Source: Calliopum simillimum | Lineage: Eukaryota; Arthropoda; Insecta; Diptera; Lauxaniidae | Reading direction: 5' to 3' | Assembly: GCA_951812925.1 (NCBI GenBank) | Contig: OX638368.1 | Span: 124,705,309-124,769,308, forward strand | DNA length: 64,000 nucleotides | Shown: in pieces, positions 60,460 through 64,000 of the stretch | Layout: the number at the start of each line of letters is the position of its first letter | Numbering within the stretch: position 1 is the stretch's first letter | Translations under genes and position numbers: made by a program | The notes under the pieces: model-generated | What the model was told of the DNA's origin: nothing | Databases searched by the model: none | What the model saw: the letters and a program-made list of their open reading frames with translations, nothing else

Positions 60460-60870
60460 TTGTTCATCTGTCTGTCTGTCCGTCCGTTGAAATTATTTTA
60501 ATATTTTTTGGGAGCAAGATAGTTCGATGAAATTTGGTGCACTGTCTCCGTCGACAAAGTTAGCTCGATTTATTGAAAATGAGCAAAATCGGTCAACGGA
60601 TTCCTTACCGCCCATAAAAAAAATATATTCAAAATGCAACTTTAGGAGTATTTTTCACGACAATGCAACTATAATACACACAAATACTAAAGCCAGTAAG
60701 CGCTAGCTCTGAGCAAAAACTAGACGAAATCGGACAAAATGGCGTGGCACCTCCCATATAAGCAAAAGCTTCAAATGTTATACCGAAAACTTTTTTTGAG
60801 ATAATCCAACCCAATTTCACTCCGACACTGAGGACAGTAAGTACAAGATCTGACTCACCGTTTTCATCAA
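60460..60870 (+). repeat. Dispersed repeat family A (copy 4)
   Basis: Same order as copy 1: 'gatgaaatttggtgcact', 'gaaaatgagcaaaatcggtc', then one unit 'ggcgtggcacctcccatata...gaggacagtaagtac'. It runs into a family D fragment at 60848-60930. Confidence 0.75.
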
Positions 60871-60930
60871 AAAGCCTCCTATATGACAAGCAATTGAAAT
60901 CACACGGATTTCGAAACAGGCCTAAGGGTG

Positions 60931-61462
60931 GTTTATTGTTCTAGATAATTCAGTCAGTAAACTGACGAATACTGTTTTTTGAACTTTTTAGGTTCGAATT
61001 TTTCAGCATTTCTAGTTACTGTATCATATATCAGACAGCGAATCATTGAATTTTGAGATATCCTAATCTAAGACTCGTTAGATCCATTCTATGACCGGAT
61101 TCGGACCATTTGTTCTTGTTTCTTGAATTTTTTTTTATAAACACGAAAAAAAATGGGTAAAAATTAATATCTCGAGAAAATTAGCTGGGACTATCCGGTT
61201 TCCATGTTGTTTTCAACAACTTGGAACCATTTCGATAAATATCGAATTTGACACAAGATGGAGTCTAATACGCAGACTTCGAAAAACGCTCTCCCGTTAA
61301 TAACTTTTACGTTAGATGTATCGAAATGTACATTAACGATAAAAGAAATATTGCTGGCAGAAATTTCGACTCAAAAGCTTTTTGAAATGGCCAATTCAAT
61401 TAAAAACGACTGAAATACAACGAGCTACAAAGAATATGAAAAATATATTCGCAGCCTTGTTA
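60931..61462. other. Intergenic with family B fragment
   Basis: 'ttgagatatcctaatctaag' at about 61053 is the family B core. No gene seen. Confidence 0.5.
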
Positions 61463-62851
61463 CCACGGTGTGCCTTAACCCGTACTAAATCGGACGTCGT
61501 AGCACATCAAATTTTTTTCCAGATTCTGTTTACTTATCGTTAAAATGATGTATAAAAAAATTTTCACTCGTGACTTTTCGACTAAATTTTGAGATAATCG
61601 CTTTTCCAATTCGGGCATTTTCCCATACAAAAAGAAAAAAAAAATTTTTTAACTACATTAAACAAAAATTAAAATAATCACAATCGATGTGTTTTGCGAT
61701 GCTTAACGCGAATCCAACCTCAGAATCGCTCTATCGTGTATAGTTTATGAGATATTGTAATCTAAAGATCAAAAAAAGTCGTTTTTTGCCATTTTTTGAA
61801 GCTATATAACTATGTAACATATCATTTATTCGTCAAATGAGGCTTAAACACTTGAAAGCCCCAATCTTTTGCTTTAAAACCTAATTTAAATTATATTTAT
61901 ATCTTCATGCTTCTAAGAGATATCGTAGACCGAAATATAGTCAAGACGGGTTTTTTGCACTTTTGTGTCTTTTTAGGTTAGGATATCTTTGAGGAAAAAA
62001 AAGACATCAACATAATTTAAATTAGGTTTTAAAGGCAAAGATTAGGACTTTAAAGTTGCTTACCAGATTTAACGAAATTAAAATTCCTTTCACATTTTAA
62101 ACATGTTCAACGAACCGACTACTTCTAAATTCAGCCGTTTGACACCCGAGTGTTGTTGTTACGTGTATGGCATACGGCTGAATTTTGAAATGGTCGGTTC
62201 GTTGAACATGTTTAAAATGTGCAAGAAATTTTAATTTCGTTAAATCTGGTAAGCAACTTTAAAGTCCTAATTTTTGCCTTTAAAACCTAATTTAAATTAT
62301 GTTGATGTCTTTTTTTTCCTCAAAGATATCCTAACCTAAAAAGACACAAAAGTGCAAAAAACCCGTCTTGACTATATTTCGGTCTACGATATCTCTTAGA
62401 AGCATGAAGATATAAATATAATTTAAATTAGGTTTTAAAGCAAAAGATTGGGGCTTTCAAGTGTTTAAGCCACATTTGACGAATAAATGATATGTTACAT
62501 AGTTATATAGCTTCAAAAAATGGCAAAAAACTACTTTTTTTGGTATTTAGATTACAATATCTCATAAACTATACACGATAGAGCAATTTTAAGGTTGGAT
62601 TCGCGTTAAGCATTGCAAAACACATCGATTGTGATTATTTTAATTTTTGTTTAACGTAGTTAAAAAAATTTTTTTTTTCTTTTTGTATGGGAAAATGCCC
62701 CAATTGGAAAAGCGATTATCTCAAAATTTAGTCGAAAAGTCACGAGTGAAAATTTTTTTATACATCATTTGAACGATAAGTAAACAGAATCTGGAAAAAA
62801 ATTTGATGTGCTACGACGTCCGATTTAGAACGGGTTAAGGCACACCGTGTT
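61463..62851. repeat. 1.39-kb hairpin with 675-bp arms
   Basis: The left arm starts cacggtgtgccttaaccc and the right arm ends with its complement near 62848. Identity is very high over about 675 bp, with a loop of roughly 35 bp around 62155. Arms include family B motifs ('tgtgttttgcgatgcttaac', 'gctctatcg', 'gatatc'). No coding potential. Confidence 0.92.
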
Positions 62852-62852
62852 A

Positions 62853-63220
62853 CGTAATCCGTGTGGTTTCAATTACTTTTCATTGAGGATGTTTTTTGTT
62901 GAAAATGGTGAGTCACACGATAAAAAGTATCACAATCTTTTTTGTGGAGAATTACATGTTCTACAAATAATACTGATTAGTATTTACGAAAAAGGAACTA
63001 TTTCGGAAATATTCGATTAAGTCGAATTTCTCGACTTTTTGCAGTTTTTTAAGAATATTTCCTAAACGGTTACTTTTTCGTTATTGCAAATCAATATTAT
63101 TTGTAGAGCCTGTAATTCTCCGCAAAAATGATTCTATTGCTTTTTATCGTGTGGCACACCATTTTCAACAAAAAACATCCTCAATGAAAAGTAATTGAAA
63201 CCACACGGATTATGGAACAG
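62853..63220. repeat. Hairpin of repeat family D
   Basis: The left arm from 'taatccgtgtggtttcaatt' is the reverse complement of the right arm ending 'gaaaccacacggatta' at about 63210. Arms of about 155-170 bp. Fragments elsewhere at 31300-31535 and 60848-60930. Confidence 0.8.
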
Positions 63221-64000
63221 GCCTGTAAAACACAACACTTCTGAAGTCCAAAACCCGAACAATAAAACGCTTGTTTTGGATGGGTTCTTACTAGTCGGCA
63301 GTTTCGATTGGCACTGATGAGTAGAAAAACACTACCATATGATTTTTCGAAATTGGGTGGTTGTCCTAATTATGGTTCAAAGTTTGAAATATCGAGTATA
63401 ATGGAAAATTCTGATGTTTTGGATAACACGGGGGCTCAAAACATTTTTTAACCCTCAAGTTGCATCACTCGGAAAGTTTTTATATTTTCGTGTTCAAGGT
63501 ACTTACCTTATCACATAAAAAAAAAATTAAGAAAATCCGTCGGGCGCTTTTTTTTTTAAATCGAATTTTCCGTTTTTGGCAAAGTTGAGTTAAGTCAAAA
63601 ATAACATGCGAAAACTAAAATCAACAAAAAGGAACCCGAATAGTCATTTCTAACTAACTTTTGGATGTTGAATTCAAATCCGTTAACAAAATCGATCTAT
63701 CGCTACAGAATTTTGAGATATCCTAACCCAAAAATTACCAAAATATAAGATTTTTCGTGATTTTTTCCTACTTTTGAGGTTATGTAACACGACAGTGTAA
63801 TACTTTGTAATAAAACCTGTTATGTTAGTCAAAAGCACATATCTTTGCGTACAAAACTCTTTTTAAATTATATCAATATCTTTTTTTTTCTTGGAGTTAT
63901 CCTAACCTAAAAATTTAAAAAGAAACAAGAACAAGATATTCGACTACGTTGGAGGCTACATAGAGAACGCACGAAATTTTTTTGGTCTTTCATACAAACT
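63221..64000. other. End of window, repeat fragments only
   Basis: 'gttgaattcaaatcc' near 63667 and 'ttttgagatatcctaaccca' at 63711 place another family B arm here, continuing beyond the window. No gene seen. Confidence 0.5.

Overview
The window is nuclear DNA from an insect, most likely a higher (cyclorrhaphan) fly. It is AT-rich, its genes have GT-AG introns, one gene is the insect-specific SLIMP, and the proteins read like close relatives of Drosophila proteins. From memory, p38a and Myo95E both lie near 95E on Drosophila 3R, so the block may be syntenic with Muller element E. I could not check this, and I cannot name the species.

Eight protein-coding genes can be rebuilt exon by exon with consistent reading phase. 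In order they are: anosmin-1/Kal1 (+, 1310-8036, 7 exons); SLIMP (-, 8159-12844, 2 exons); a p38a-type MAP kinase (-, 16086-17171, 1 exon); a luciferase-like peroxisomal fatty acyl-CoA synthetase resembling CG6178 (+, 21652-26675, 6 exons); a class I myosin, probably Myo95E (-, 34268-44759, 19 exons); mitochondrial ribosomal protein S24 (+, 50947-51553, 3 exons); TBC1D7 (-, 51643-53260, 4 exons); and a VIP36/LMAN2-type lectin (+, 56827-60260, 5 exons). Kal1/SLIMP and mRpS24/TBC1D7 are convergent pairs with about 90-120 bp between stop codons. I see no shared pathway among the eight genes. They are housekeeping and signalling genes: extracellular matrix, mitochondrial DNA/translation, stress kinase, lipid activation, motor, TORC1 control and secretory cargo sorting.

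Most of the remaining DNA, intergenic and intronic, is transposon-derived. Terminal inverted repeats (TIRs), target-site duplications (TSDs) and internal palindromes define many non-autonomous elements. They include a Tc1-like MITE in Kal1, a mariner with a large internal deletion in the acyl-CoA synthetase gene, a hAT-like fold-back with a near-perfect 8-bp TSD, two Harbinger-type elements with TTA TSDs, a TTAA-flanked fold-back, a 5'-truncated RTE-like LINE, and a tRNA-Lys primer-binding site left by an LTR element. There are also several very long hairpins, up to about 675 bp per arm, and dispersed families that recur across the window. One family carries a tandem array with a constant 142-bp period.

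The most interesting gene-level points are a roughly 245-residue insertion in loop 1 of the myosin motor, a 14-nt microexon in the same gene, an approximately 1-kb hairpin in one of its introns, and a decayed duplicate of the p38a 3' end. I found no tRNA, rRNA or CRISPR-like array.
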